Shown here: one piece after another, positions 1 to 32,900 of the stretch | Numbering within the stretch: the first letter of the stretch is position 1 | How the letters are laid out: every line of letters starts with the position of its first letter | Assembly (NCBI RefSeq): GCF_036038375.1 | Contig: NZ_CP107935.1 | Coordinates: 496,001 to 560,000 of the forward strand | DNA: 64,000 bases | Direction: 5' to 3' | From: Streptomyces sp. NBC_00414 | GTDB lineage: Bacteria > Actinomycetota > Actinomycetes > Streptomycetales > Streptomycetaceae | Notes under the pieces: model-generated | Seen by the model: only the letters and a program-made list of their open reading frames with translations | Database searches by the model: none | Told to the model about the DNA's origin: nothing | Program-made: the position numbers and the translations under genes

Positions 1-56
1 GGGGCGTGCACAGGGTCGTGAATGGGCTGGTGGTTGGGGTTCGTCCGTGGGTGTGG

Positions 57-70
57 GGTGCCGGGGCACC
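57..70 (-). terminator. Small hairpin after the last NRPS gene
   Basis: GGTGC-CGGG-GCACC, a 5-bp stem 15 bp past the NRPS stop. It is weak and may be chance in GC-rich DNA. Confidence 0.25.
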
Positions 71-84
71 GGGGCGGTGTGCGG

Positions 85-20697
<20,613 letters not shown>

Positions 20698-20707
20698 GGT
20701 CTGCCGG

Positions 20708-20713
20708 TCCTCA
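20708..20713 (-). promoter_or_regulatory. RBS overlapping an upstream stop codon
   Basis: On the minus strand the TGA stop of the first NRPS is part of TGAGGA, which serves as the ribosome binding site 10 nt before the ATG of the second NRPS. This ties translation of the two giant subunits together and supports the start at 20697. Confidence 0.75.
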
Positions 20714-23700
20714 CCGTTCGTCGTGGTCGCTGTCGCCGCGTGCGGCGTCTTCGAGTTCGAGTTCGTTGAGCACCTGTTCCTCCACCAGGTCGGCCAGGGC
20801 GGCGACCGTGCGGTGGACCAGGACGTCGCGGGGTGTGAGGTCCACGCCGAAGACGTCGTTGGCCCGCGAGGCGATGAGCAGGGCGCGCAGGGAGTCGCCG
20901 CCGAGGTCGAAGTAGTCGTCCTCGACGCCGACTTGGGTGAGCAGTGCCTCCGCCCAGAAGTCGGCCAGGATCTCCTCGGTGGGGGTGCGCGGAGCGATGT
21001 GTTCCGCTGTCCGTGGCGCCTGCGGTGCGGGCGCGGGCAGAGCGGCCCGGTCGGTCTTGCCGTTCTCGGTGAGCGGGAAGTGCTCCAGTACGACGTACGC
21101 CGTGGGCACCATGGGGCCGGGCAGGCTCGCGGCGGCCAGCGCCCGCAGTTCGGCGGCGGTGGGTGCTTCGGCGCCGGGTGCGCGCAGCAGGTGGGCGACC
21201 AGCCGCGGCAGGCCCGGTTCGTCCTCCCGTACGCCCACCACGGCGTCCAGCACGGCCGGGTGGCGCGCGAGTGTCGTCTCGACCTCGCCCGCCTCGATGC
21301 GGTGGCCGCGCAGTTTGAGCTGGTGGTCGGTGCGGCCCAGGTAGTGCAGTTCCCCGTGGGCGTCGCGCCGTACGAGGTCGCCGGTGCGGTACATGCGGGT
21401 GCCGGGCGGCCCGAACGGGTCGGCGGTGAACCGGCTCGCGGTCAGGCCGGGCCTGCCGAGGTAGCCGCGGGCCAGCGCCGGTCCGCTCAGCCACAGTTCG
21501 CCCGCCACTCCGTCGGGGACCGGGCGCCGTCGGGTGTCCAGGACGTAGGCGCCGGTGGCGGGCAGCGGGCGGCCGATGGGCGGTGCGGTGCCGTCCGCCT
21601 CCAGGGTGTCCGACCAGGTGGCGACGACGGTGGCCTCGGTCGGCCCGTAGGAGTTGACCAGTCGGTGATGCGGGGCCCAGCGGGCGACCAGGTCGGCGCC
21701 GCACGCGTCGGCGCCGACGGTCAGGGTCAACAGGTCGGGCAGGGTGCCGGGGGTGTCCGGCGGCAGGGTGGCGAGGGCGGCCGGGGGCAGCAGGGTGTGG
21801 GTGATGCGTTCGTCGCGCAGCACGTCGGCGAGTGCGGTCCCGAGCAGCGGGCCGGGGCGGGGTACGACCAGGCGGGCGCCCCGCGGCAGGGACATGCACA
21901 GTTCCAGCACGGAGGCGTCGAAGCTGGGCGTGGCGAACGCCAGTACCCGGTCGCCCGGCGCCACCTGGTAGTGCGCGGCCTCGGCGGCGGCGAAGCCGGC
22001 CAGACCCCGGTGGGTGACGACGACGCCCTTGGGGGTGCCGGTGGAGCCGGAGGTGTAGATGACGTAGGCCGGATCGTCCAGGTCCAGCGGGCGGTGGCGG
22101 TCGGCGTCGGTGGGCCGATGGCAGGGCGTGCCGGTTGGCCGGGCCGGCCAACCCAGCTCGTCCGTCCCGTCCTGCCCGTCCCGTGCATCCCGTCCGTCCG
22201 ACCCGTCCGCGAGCAGCGCGGACACCTCGGTGGCGTCGAGGGTGACGGCGGGCGCCGCGTCCCGCAGCATGAACTCGACCCGCTCCCGCGGGTAGTCGGG
22301 GTCCACCGGCAGGAAGGCGGCACCGGCCTTGGTGACCGCCAGCTGGGCGAGGACCATGTCGGCCGAGCGCGGCAGGACCAGGGCGACGAGGCTGCCCGGC
22401 CCCGCGCCGCGCGCGATGAGCCGGTGCGCCAGCCGGTTGGCCCGCGCTTCCGTCTCGGCGAAGGTCAGCGACAGGCCGGGCGCGCTCAGTGCCGTGGCCG
22501 TCGGACTGCGGTCCGTCCCCGCCTCGATGAGAGCGGGGAGGGTCGCCGGGGTCACCGGTGCGAGCCGCGGGCGGGCGGGGCCGCGCAGCAGTCGGGCCCG
22601 TTCCGCGGCGGGCAGGATGTCGATCGCGTCCAGGCGGTCGGCTTCCTCGGCGGCCGCCAGTTCGGCCAGCGTGTGCAGGAACTGGGCGGCCAGCGAACGG
22701 GCGGTGGCCTCGTCGAAGTGGCGCGGGTCGTAGCCGAGTTCGACGCCGAGCCGTTCGCCGGGCGAGATGACCACGGTGAGGGGGTAGTTGGTTGCCTCCC
22801 GGGCGTCGAGGTCGCGCACGTGGACGCCGTGGGCGCCGGCCGTGGCGTCGCCGACCGGATAGTTCTCGAAGACCAGGAGACTGTCGAACATCGGTGTCCC
22901 GGCGGGCAGGCCGCTCCACGCCTGGAGGTCGGTCAGCGGTACGTGGTCGAAGCGGCGGTCCTCGGCCCGCGCGGCCTGGGTGTCCCGCAGCCAGGTGCCG
23001 CAGGCCCTGCCGCCGTCCACGGTGACCCGGGCGGGCAGGGTGGTGATGAAGAGGCCGGTGATGGTGTCGGCGCCGGGCAGGTCGGCGGGGCGCCCGGAGA
23101 CGGTGGTGCCGAAGCACACCTCCTGTTCGCCGCTCCACCGTGACAGCAGCAGCGCCCAGGCGCCCTGCGCGACGGTGTTGAGCGTCAGGCGGTTGCGGCG
23201 GGCGAAGTCCTCCAGCCGTTTGGTCTCCTCCGTCCCCAGCCACTGGGACAGCCAGGTGTCGGAGCGGGCCGCGCTGCTCCGGGCGGGCCTGCGGTCGTAC
23301 GGCAGCGGTGTGGGGGCGGTGAGCTCGGTGAGGACGCTCCTCCAGTGCTCCTCGGCCGGCGCGGTGTCCCGGGCGGCCAGCCAGGCGGCGTAGTCGGCGA
23401 ACGGGCGGCGGTCCGGCAGCCGGGGTTCCTCGCCCCGGACGAGCGCCGCGTGCGCGGCCAGTGCGTCGGCCAGGACGTGGAAGACGCTCCAGCCGTCCAG
23501 GAGGACGTGGTGGAAGGTCCATACGACCCGCACCTGGTCCGGGCCGAGCCGGATCAGGGCGAGGCGCAGCAGCGGTGCGTGGTCCAGGGGAAGGCCGCGG
23601 GCCTTGTCCTCGGTGAGCAGCCGTTCCAGTGCCGTGTCCCGCGCGTCCGGGCTCAGGGCGCTCCAGTCGTGCTCGGTGACCGGCAGCGCGGCGGTGCGGT

Positions 23701-23989
23701 GCACGGCCTGGAGCGGGACGGGGACTCCGCTCAGCACCACGGTGGTGCGCAGGACGGGTGTGCGGTCGACGACGTGCTGCCACGCGGCGGCGAGCAGGCG
23801 CGGGTCGCGCACTCCGTCCACGACGAACGTGATCTGTTCGACGTACATGCCCGTGCCGGGCTCGTCCAGCCCGTGCACGACCATGCCGGTCTGGGTGGGG
23901 GTGAGCGGGTAGAGGTCCGCGATGTCGCGGCCGGTGCCCACCAGCTCGTCCACCGCCGTCCGGTCCAGCGGCACCAGCGGGAAGTCCGA
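20711..23989 (-). other. NRPS module 5 (C-A-T)
   Basis: DCL-type C domain (HHVLLDG near 23497), A domain (motif A3 near 22040), T near 20895 at the subunit end. Code DALLTGSVVK, differing from module 10 only at position 299. No E domain, so an L residue is passed to subunit 2; the next C domain is LCL-like, in agreement. Confidence 0.85.
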
Positions 23990-26900
23990 CGGAGTGCGGC
24001 CTCCGGCGCCGGGCTCGGCGCAGTGCCGCACGATGTGCCGCAGCTCGTCGGCCAGTTCGGCGGCCAGCCGGGCCACCGTGTCCCGCCGGTGCACCTCGCG
24101 GGAGTACGACCAGGTGAACTCCAGCCGCTTGTCGACGACTTGGCCGAGGACGTCGAGGAGGTGCGGCCGGTCCGCCGTGCGGTCGATGCCGCCGGCGAGT
24201 CCGGCGTACGGCGCGTGCAGCAGGCCGTCCGCGGTGGCGTTCCAGTCCTGCCTGCCCAGGTAGTTGAAGCCGACCTGCGGCAGTTCCGGCAGGCCGAGCC
24301 GGTCGCGTTCGGGGTGCAGGTGGCGCAGGGCCCCGTAACCCAGTCCGCTCCTCGGTACGGCTCGCAGGCCCTCCTTGACGGACTTCAGTGCGGCCCCGGT
24401 GCCGGTGTCCCTGGGGACGTCCAGTGCGACGGGGAACATGGTGGTGAACCAGCCGACGGTCCGGGCCAGGTCGACGTCGTCGAAGAGTTCCTCGCGGCCG
24501 TGGCCCTCCAGTGCCACGGTGACCCGGTCCTGTCCGGTCCAGCGGCCCAGTACGCGGCCCAGGGCGCACAGCAGGACGTCGTTGACGCGGGTGCGGTAGA
24601 CGTCCGGTACGTCCTGGAGCAGTCGCCGGGTGTCCTCGTCGTCCAGGCTCACGGTCACCGTCTCCTCGCAGGCGGCGGTGTTGAGGCCGGGGAGGTCGGT
24701 CGGCAGGGGTGCGGCGTCGGCGGACAGGGCCTGCCAGTGGGCGAGTTCGTCGTCGAAGCCGCCGGCGGCGGTGTGGGCGGCCAGCCGCTGGGCCCAGGCC
24801 CGGAAGGAGGTGCTCTTCGGTCCGAGGTCGGCCCGCTCGCCGGCGCGCAGTGCCCGGTAGGCGCTCTCCAGGTCCTCCAGGATCACCCGCCAGGACACGG
24901 CGTCCACGACCAGGTGGTGGGCGGCCAGCAGCAGGACCGGCGGCCGGTCGTCGCCGGTCCGGCACAGGGCGGCCCGGAGCAGAGGCCCGTCGGCGAGGTC
25001 GAACCCGGCGCACAGCCGGTCGGCCAGGACACGTATCGCCGCGTCGGAGGTCTCGGGCGGCTCGCCCGCGGTCGAGGTGATGCCGCCGGGAAGGTCGTGG
25101 ACCTCCAGGTTCGGCGCCTCCCCGGGGGCGGTGCCGTGTTGCCGCCACCGTCCCTCGCCGGTCGGCTCGAAGCGCAGGCGCAGGGCGTCGTGGTGCTCCA
25201 GGACGGCGGCCAGGGCGGCCCGCAGCAGGGTTTCGTCGGTGTCGGCGGCCAGGTGGAAGGAGACCGCCTGGGTGAGGTGCGCGGGGTCGCCGGTGAGGAT
25301 GTCGAACAGCCAGTGCTGGACGGGGGTCAGCGGTGCGTCCCCGACGATCGGGCCCTGTTCCGCCGTGGTCCGCGGGGCCGTCGGTTCCTCGGCGGCGGCG
25401 GCCAGTTCGGCGACGGTCTGGTGGCGGAACAGGTGCCGGGGTGTCAGGGCGAGTCCGGCCCGGCGGGCGGCGGAGACGATCTGGATGCCGAGGACGGAGT
25501 CGCCGCCGAGCGCGAAGTAGTTGTCCCGCGCGCCCACTTCGGGCACGCCCAGCACCTCGGACCAGATCGTGGCGAGGACCCGTTCGGCGTCGGTGCGCGG
25601 CGGGCGGTCGCCGGTCCCGCGGGGCGCCGACCACACGGGGTCGGGCAGCGCGCGCCGGTCCAGCTTTCCGGTGGCCCCGAGCGGCAGCCGCTCCAGCGGT
25701 ACGACGAGTGCGGGGACCAGGTGGTCGGGGAGCGTACGCGCGAGGAAGGCCCGCAGGTCGGCGGGCTCGGGCAGTGCGGTGCCGTCGGGGACCGCGTAGC
25801 CGACCAGGCGTTTGTGGCCGTCGTGTTCGACCACGCGGGCGGCTGCCGCGGACACCCGGGGGTGCCGGGTCAGCGCGGCCTCGACCTCGCCCAGTTCGAT
25901 GCGGAAGCCGCGGACCTTGACCTGGTCGTCCGAGCGGCCGAGATAGACCAGGTCGCCGTCGGCGGTCCACCGTACGAGGTCTCCGGTGCGGTACATACGG
26001 CTCCCGGGCGGCCCGAACGGATCGGCGGCGAAGCGTGACGCGGTCAGCCCCGGCCGGTTCAGGTAGCCGCGGGCCACCCCGGTCCCGGCCAGGTACAACT
26101 CCCCCGGCACCCCGGTGGGCACCGGGCGCAGCCGGGTGTCCAGGACGTAGGCGCGGGCGCCCCCGACGGGCCTGCCGATGGGCGGTACGCGGTCGGGTTC
26201 GGCCGGGTCGCAGGTGAAGGCGGTGGCGTAGACGGTGGCCTCGGTGGGGCCGTAGATGTTCATCACCCGGCAGCCGGGGACCGCCGAGCGCACCTGGCGC
26301 ACGGTCCGTACGGGCAGGGCCTCCCCGGCGAGGACGACGGTGTCGGCGCGGACCTGGACGGTGTCCTCCGCCAGCAGCCGCCCGAGCGCGGAGGGCACCG
26401 CGCTGAGCAGTCCCGCCTGCCAGGGCTCTTCGCGTTCGGCGAGGGCCAGCAGGTCGTGGACGATCTCGACGCGGCCGCCCGCCAGCAGCGGCGAGAAGAT
26501 CTCGAAGACCGACACGTCGAAGTTGAGCGAGGTGGAGGCCACCACGTGCTCCAGGCCGTGCCCGCCGAACTCGGCGGCGGCCCAGTCGGTCAGGGCCAGG
26601 ACCGAGGCCTGGGCGACGACGACACCCTTGGGCCTGCCGGTCGAGCCGGAGGTGTGGATGACGTAGGCGGGGTGGTCGGGCAGCAGCCGTCCGTGCCGTT
26701 CGTCGTCGGTGAGGTCGCCGCCGGGCAGGGCGGCCAGGCGCGCGGCGCAGGCGGGGTCGTCGAGGGCGATCCGCGTGAACTGCCCGTCGGGCAGCCGGTC
26801 GCCCGTCTGCGCGCAGGTGACGACCGCTTCGGGCCGCACGTCGTCGAAGAGGAACGCGATGCGCTCGGCCGGGTAGCCAGGATCGACGGGCAGGTAGGCG

Positions 26901-29900
26901 GCGCCGCTCTTGAGGACCGCCAGCAGGGCCACGATCAGGTCCGGGGTGCGCGGCAGGGCGAGCGCGACGAACCGTTCGGGCCCGGCCCCGGCCTCGACGA
27001 GCAGCCGGGCCAACCGGTTGGCGCGCTCGTCGAGCTGCCGGTACGTGAGCTGTTCCCTGCCCCCGACCATGGCGTCCTTGAGCACGGCGTCTCCGAGCAC
27101 GGCCGGGGCGTCGGGGGTGCGCGCGGCCTGGGCGCGGAACGCCTCGGGCAGCGTCCGGTACGGGGCCTCGGTCACCGGGCCGCCGAAGCGGTCCAGCAGC
27201 TCGCGGCCCTCTTGGACGGACACCAGCGGCAGTCCGGCGAGTTCACGGTCCGGGTCGGTGGCCATCTCGGTCAGCAGGGTGCGCAGGCTCGCGCCGATAC
27301 CGTCGACGGTGGCCGCGTCGAAAGCGGCGGGGTCGTAGTCGAGGGTGACCGTCAGGATGTCGCCGGGCGCGACCACCACGCTGAGCGGGTAGTTGGTCGG
27401 CTCCACGTCGCGTTCCTGCTCCATGGCCAGGCCGTGCCGGGCCAGGGCGTCCGCGTCGAACGGATAGTTCTCGAAGACCACGATGCTGTCGAACAGGGCC
27501 GTGCCGCCCGGTGTCTCGCTCCAGGTCTGGAGCTGGGCGAGGGACACGAACTCGTGGCGCCGGGACTCCGACTGGGCGGCCTGGAGCTCGCCCAGCCAGT
27601 CCAGCAGCCGACTCGCGGCGTCGATCCGTACCCGGGTCGGCAGGGTGTTGATGAACAGGCCGACCATGGAGGTCACGCCCGGCAGGTCGGCCGGACGCCC
27701 GGAGACGGTGGTGCCGAACACCACGTCGTCCCCGCCGCCGTACCGGGACAGCAGCAGCGCCCAGGCGCCCTGGACAACGGTGTTGAGGGTCAGACCGGCC
27801 GCCTGTGCCGTCTCGCGCAGCCGCGCGGACACGTCGGCGTCGAGCGTCACCCGCACCGACCCCGAGGAGGAGGTGCGGTGCGCCTCGGCGGGCCGCCGGT
27901 CGCGCGGCAGTTCGGTGGCGACGGGGAAACCGGCCAGCGCCTTACGCCAGTGGCGTTCCGCCTGTTCGGTGTCCTGCCGGGCCAGCCAGCCCAGGTAGTC
28001 GCCGAAGGGGGCACGGTCGGGCACGGTCGGCGGGCGTCCGGCGACGAGCGCCGCGTACCGCTCGCACACCTCGTCGAAGACCTGGGCCGCGCTCCACCCG
28101 TCGAGCAGCAGGTGGTGGAACGTCCACAGCAGCCGCACCCGTTCGGGCGAGAGCCGGATCAGCGCCAGGCGCATCAGCGGGGCCGTCTCCAGGTCGATAC
28201 CGGTCTGCCGGTCCTCGTCGACCAGCCGCGCGAGTTCCGTCTCGCACCGCTCGGCGGACCACCCGGACCAGTCGTGGTGGGTGACGGGCACGGTCGCCCG
28301 TCGCCGCACGGCCTGGAGGGGTTCGGCGGTCTCCTGCCAGAGCGGGCGGACGCGCAGCATCGCGTTGGCGTCCACCGTCCGCTGCCACGCCTCGGCGAGG
28401 GCTCGCGGGTCGGTGACGCCGGACAGCACCAACTGCACCTGGTTGACGTAGGTGCGGCTGTCGGGGTCCATGAGGCTGTGGAACAGCATGCCCGCCTGCA
28501 TGGGCGTCAGCGGGTACAGGTCGGCGACCGTACGGCCGTCGCCGACGACGCGGTCCACTGCCGCCTGGTCGATCCGGACCAGCGGGAAGTCCGACGGCGT
28601 ACGGCCGCCCGCCGCCGGGTCGGCACAGTGGGCGACGATGTCCTCCAGGGCCCGCAGCATGCCGGACGCGAGGCCTGCGACGGTCTCCTCGCGGTGCAGG
28701 TGCCGGCCGTAGTGCCAGGTGATCTCCAGTTCGCCGTCCTGGACGCGCGCGACCACGTCCAGCAGGTGCGGGCGTACCGACTCGGGTGCCTCGGCGCCGT
28801 CCAGGCCGCCCGGTACGGAACGCACCAGCGCGCCGCCCCCGGCGGACCAGTCGAAGCGGCCCAGGTAGTTGAAGCTGACGCCCGGCATCGGCGCGTCGGC
28901 CGGAGCCGTGCCGGACGCCGGCCCCTCGCCGGACCCCAGACGCTCGTCGGACGCCGGACCTTCGTCGGACGCCAGATGGCGCAGGGCGCCGTGGCCGAGG
29001 CCGCGTCCGGGCACGGCCCGCAGCTGCTCCTTGACGGACTTCAGGGCGGCCCCCCAGTCCCCGGTCCCGTCCCGGTCCCCGTCCGGGAGGTCGAGGGCGA
29101 CGGGGAACAGGGTGGTGAACCAGCCGACCGTACGGGACAGGTCCACGTCGTCGAAGAGCTGGTCCTCGCGGCCGTGGCCCTCCAGTCCGACGGTGACGGT
29201 CCGCCGTCCGGTCCACCCGGCGAGCACCCGGCCGAGCGCGGTCAGCAGAACGTCGTCGACGCGGGTGCGGTAGCTGCCGGGCACCTTCCGCAGCAGGTCG
29301 TCGGTGCGGCGCCGGTCCAGGCGTACGGTCACCGCGGCCACGTCGGCCATGGTGTTGGTGCCGACGCCGTCCACCGGCAGGGGTGCGGCGCAGTGCTCTG
29401 CCACCGCCTCCCAGTGCTCGCGCTGCGCGGTGAAACCGCCCGACACGGTGTGCGCGTGCAGGCGTCGCGCCCACTCCTGGACGGAGGTGGTCCGCTCCGG
29501 CAGGCGTATCGGTTCCTCTGCTCGCGCCTGTCCGTAGGCGGTCTCCAGGTCCTCCAGCAGGACGCGCCAGGAGACACCGTCGACGACCAGGTGGTGCACG
29601 ACGAGAAGCAGACGGGAGCCGGTCGCGCCGGATGCACGCAGGGAGTCGGGCGTGCCGGTGAACAAACGCGCGGTGAGCGGCGGGCCGCTCGCGAGGCGGA
29701 AGGAGGCGTGCGCCTCTGCCGTGACGCGGGCCCGCGTCTCGTCGGCCACCGCGGGCTCCGCTCCGCTGAGGTCGCAGACCTCCAGCAGTTCGGGGGGCTG
29801 CTCGTCGGCCCCCGGGCAGTCCTGGTGCCAGGAGCCGTCGGCGGAGCGGACGAAACGGCAGCGCAGGGCGTCGTGGTGGGCGTACACGGCCACCAGGGCG

Positions 29901-32900
29901 CGGCGCAGGGCGGCAGGGTCGACGTCGTCGGGTGTCTCCACGACGACGGACTGGTTGAAGAACTCCGGCCGCCGCGGCCCGGGATCGAGGAACCAGTGCT
30001 GGATCGGGGTGAGCGGGACCTCGCCGCTCACCGGGCCGGTCCCCGCGACGGGCGCGGCGTCGCCGGTGGCCGCCGCGGCGGCCAGGGCCGCGACCGTCGG
30101 GTGCCGGAACAGGTCCCTCGGGGTGAGCGCGAGTCCGGCGGCGCGGGCCCGGGAGACGACCTGGATGCTGAGGATCGAGTCGCCGCCCAGCATGAAGAAG
30201 TTGGCGTCGGCGCCGACCCGTTCCACTCCGAGCAGTTCCGCCCAGATCCCGGCGAGCATCCGTTCGGCCTCGGTACGCGGCGCGCGGTACTCGGCGTCGC
30301 CGGCGGCTGTCCAGTCGGGGGCGGGCAGCCGGCGCCGGTCGACCTTGCCGTTGGCCGTCAGGGGCAGCTCGGCCAGGGTGACGAAGGCGGCGGGCACCAT
30401 GTAGTCGGGCAGTTCGGCGACGACGTGTGCGCGCAGCTCGCTCGCGGAGGGCACGGCGGCCGAGGGTACGGGCACGAGGTGGGCGGCCAGCCGCTTGCGT
30501 CCGGCGTGCTCGTACACCGAGACCACTGCCTCGGCCACGGCCGGGTGGGCGGTGAGCCGGGCCTCGATCTCGGTGGGTTCGACGCGGAATCCCCGGATCT
30601 TGACCTGGTCGTCCGCGCGTCCCACGAAGTGCAGTTCACCGTCGGCGCTCCACCGCACGATGTCTCCGGTGCGGTACATCCGGCCGCCGGGCGGGCCGAA
30701 CGGATCGGCGAGATAGCGTGCGGCGCTCGCGCCGGGCCGCCCCGCGTAGCCACGGGCCAGTCCGGCACCCGCGATGTGCAACTCCCCCGGCACACCGGGT
30801 GGTTGCGGCTGAAGAGCGTCGTCCAGGACGTACACGCGGGTGTTGTCGAGCGGTCGCCCGATGGGCAGCACCGGCGGCAGCGGGTCCCCGGCGCGGAAAA
30901 CCCGGCGGGTCGCGAAGGTGGTGGTCTCGGTCGGTCCGTAGCCGTCGACCACGGTGAGGCCGGGGCAGGCGTCGAGCACCCGGCCCACCACCGCGCCCGG
31001 TACGGCCTCGCCGCCGGTCCACACCTCACGGGCGCCGCGCAGGCAGGTGGGATCCTCCTGGGCGAGCAGCCGGAACAGACCTGCGGTCAGCCACAGGCAG
31101 CGCACCCCCTGCTCGGTGATCGCGTGACGGACGACGGCGGCGTCCACGTCGGCCGACGGGGCGAGTACGGCCGTTCCGCCGTGCAGCAGCGGCACCCACA
31201 CCTCGTAGGTGGCGGCGTCGAAGGCGTGCGGGGAGTGCACGAGGACCCGGTCGTGCCCGGCGAAGTTGCGGTCGAGGGCGAGCGCGGCGACGTCCCGCTG
31301 GCGTACCGCGACGCCCTTGGGGATGCCGGTGGAGCCGGACGTGAACATCAGGTACTGGACGTTGTCGGGGTGCACCGCGCGCAGGGCCGGGGCCTCGCCC
31401 GCCAAGTCGGCGTCCTCGCCCGGGATCTCGGCGGCGAGGAGGTCGGCCACGCGCAGGACGGTGCCGTCGGGCAGCGCCTCCCCCGCGGCGGCCTGCCGGC
31501 CCGAGTCGGTGAGCAGCAGTCGCGCGTCCGCCTCGGCGAGCATCCTGCGCAGCCGCTCGTGCGGCGCCCTGCCGTCCAGCGGCACGAACACTCCGCCGGT
31601 ACGGACCAGGGCGAGCTGTACGACGACGAGGTCGGCCGAGCGGTCCATCAGCACGCCCACCGGAACCTCGGGCGCCACGCCGAGCGCGGTGAGCCTGTCC
31701 GCCAACAGGGCTGCCCGGGCGTCGAGTTGCCGGTAGGTGAGCCGCTCCTCGTCCGTCTCCAGGGCCACGGCGTCCGGCGTGCGCCGCACCTGCGCGGCGA
31801 ACAGCTCCGCGACGGTGGCCTCGGTACTGCCGGTGGCCGTGTCGTTCCACTCCTCGACCACCTGTCGGCGGCGGGCGGGCGAGAGCAACGGCACGCGCGC
31901 CGGGGCGAGTCGGGGCGTGGCGGCCATGTTCGTCAGCAGGACGGTGAGGTACTCGACCATGCGCCCGACGGTGTCCGCGTCGAACAACTGCGGGTCGTAG
32001 CCGAGCCGCAGACCCAGTTCGGCGCCCGGATAGGCCACCAGGCTCAGCGGGTAGTTGGTGGTCTCGATGCCGTCCAGGCCGTTGAGCCGCAGTCCGTGGG
32101 CGGCTGCCAGGCCGTCGTCGACCGGGTAGTTCTCGAAGACGACGATGCTGTCGAACAGGGCGACGCGCTCGGGGAGTTCGGTGAATCCCTTCATCCGGGT
32201 GAGCGGCACGTGATCGAAGCGGCGGTCCTCGCTCTGCTCCTGCTGGAGGTCGCGCAGCCAGTCGAGCAGGGGCCTGTCGTGCGGCACGGTGACCCGGGTG
32301 GGCAGGGTCGTGATGAACAGGCCGGTCATGGTGTCGGCGCCCGGCAGCTCGGGGGGCCGTCCGGACACGGTCGTGCCGAACACGACGTCGCTCCGGCGGG
32401 CCTGACGGCTCAGCAGCAGCGCCCAGGCTCCCTGCACGAGGGTGTTGAGGGTCAGCCCCGCCGTCCTGGCCAGCTCCTCCAGTGCCCGGGTGGTGGCCGT
32501 GTCCACGGTGCCACGGACGGCGGCCACGGACTCGGCGCGGTGGCTCTCGCGCGGCTCCCGGTCGTACGGCAGCGCGGTGGCCTCGGCCAGGTCGGCCAGG
32601 CGGCGGCGCCAGTGCCGTTCGGCCTCCGCCCCGTCGCGGTCGCGCAGCCAGGCCACGTAGTCCCGGAAGGGGCGCCGGTCGGGCAGCGGTTCCCGCCCGG
32701 CCGTGGCATGTCCGGCGAAGACGTCGGACAGCACCTGGAACAGGCTCCAGCCGTCCAGGACGAGGTGGTGGAACGACCACACCACCCGCACGCCGCTGTC
32801 GGAGATGCGGGCGAGCACCAACCGCTGGAGCGGGGCCCTGTCCAGGTCGATGCCCTGCGCCCGGTCCCGGTCCAGCAGGTCCCGCAGCCGTCGCTCGCGC

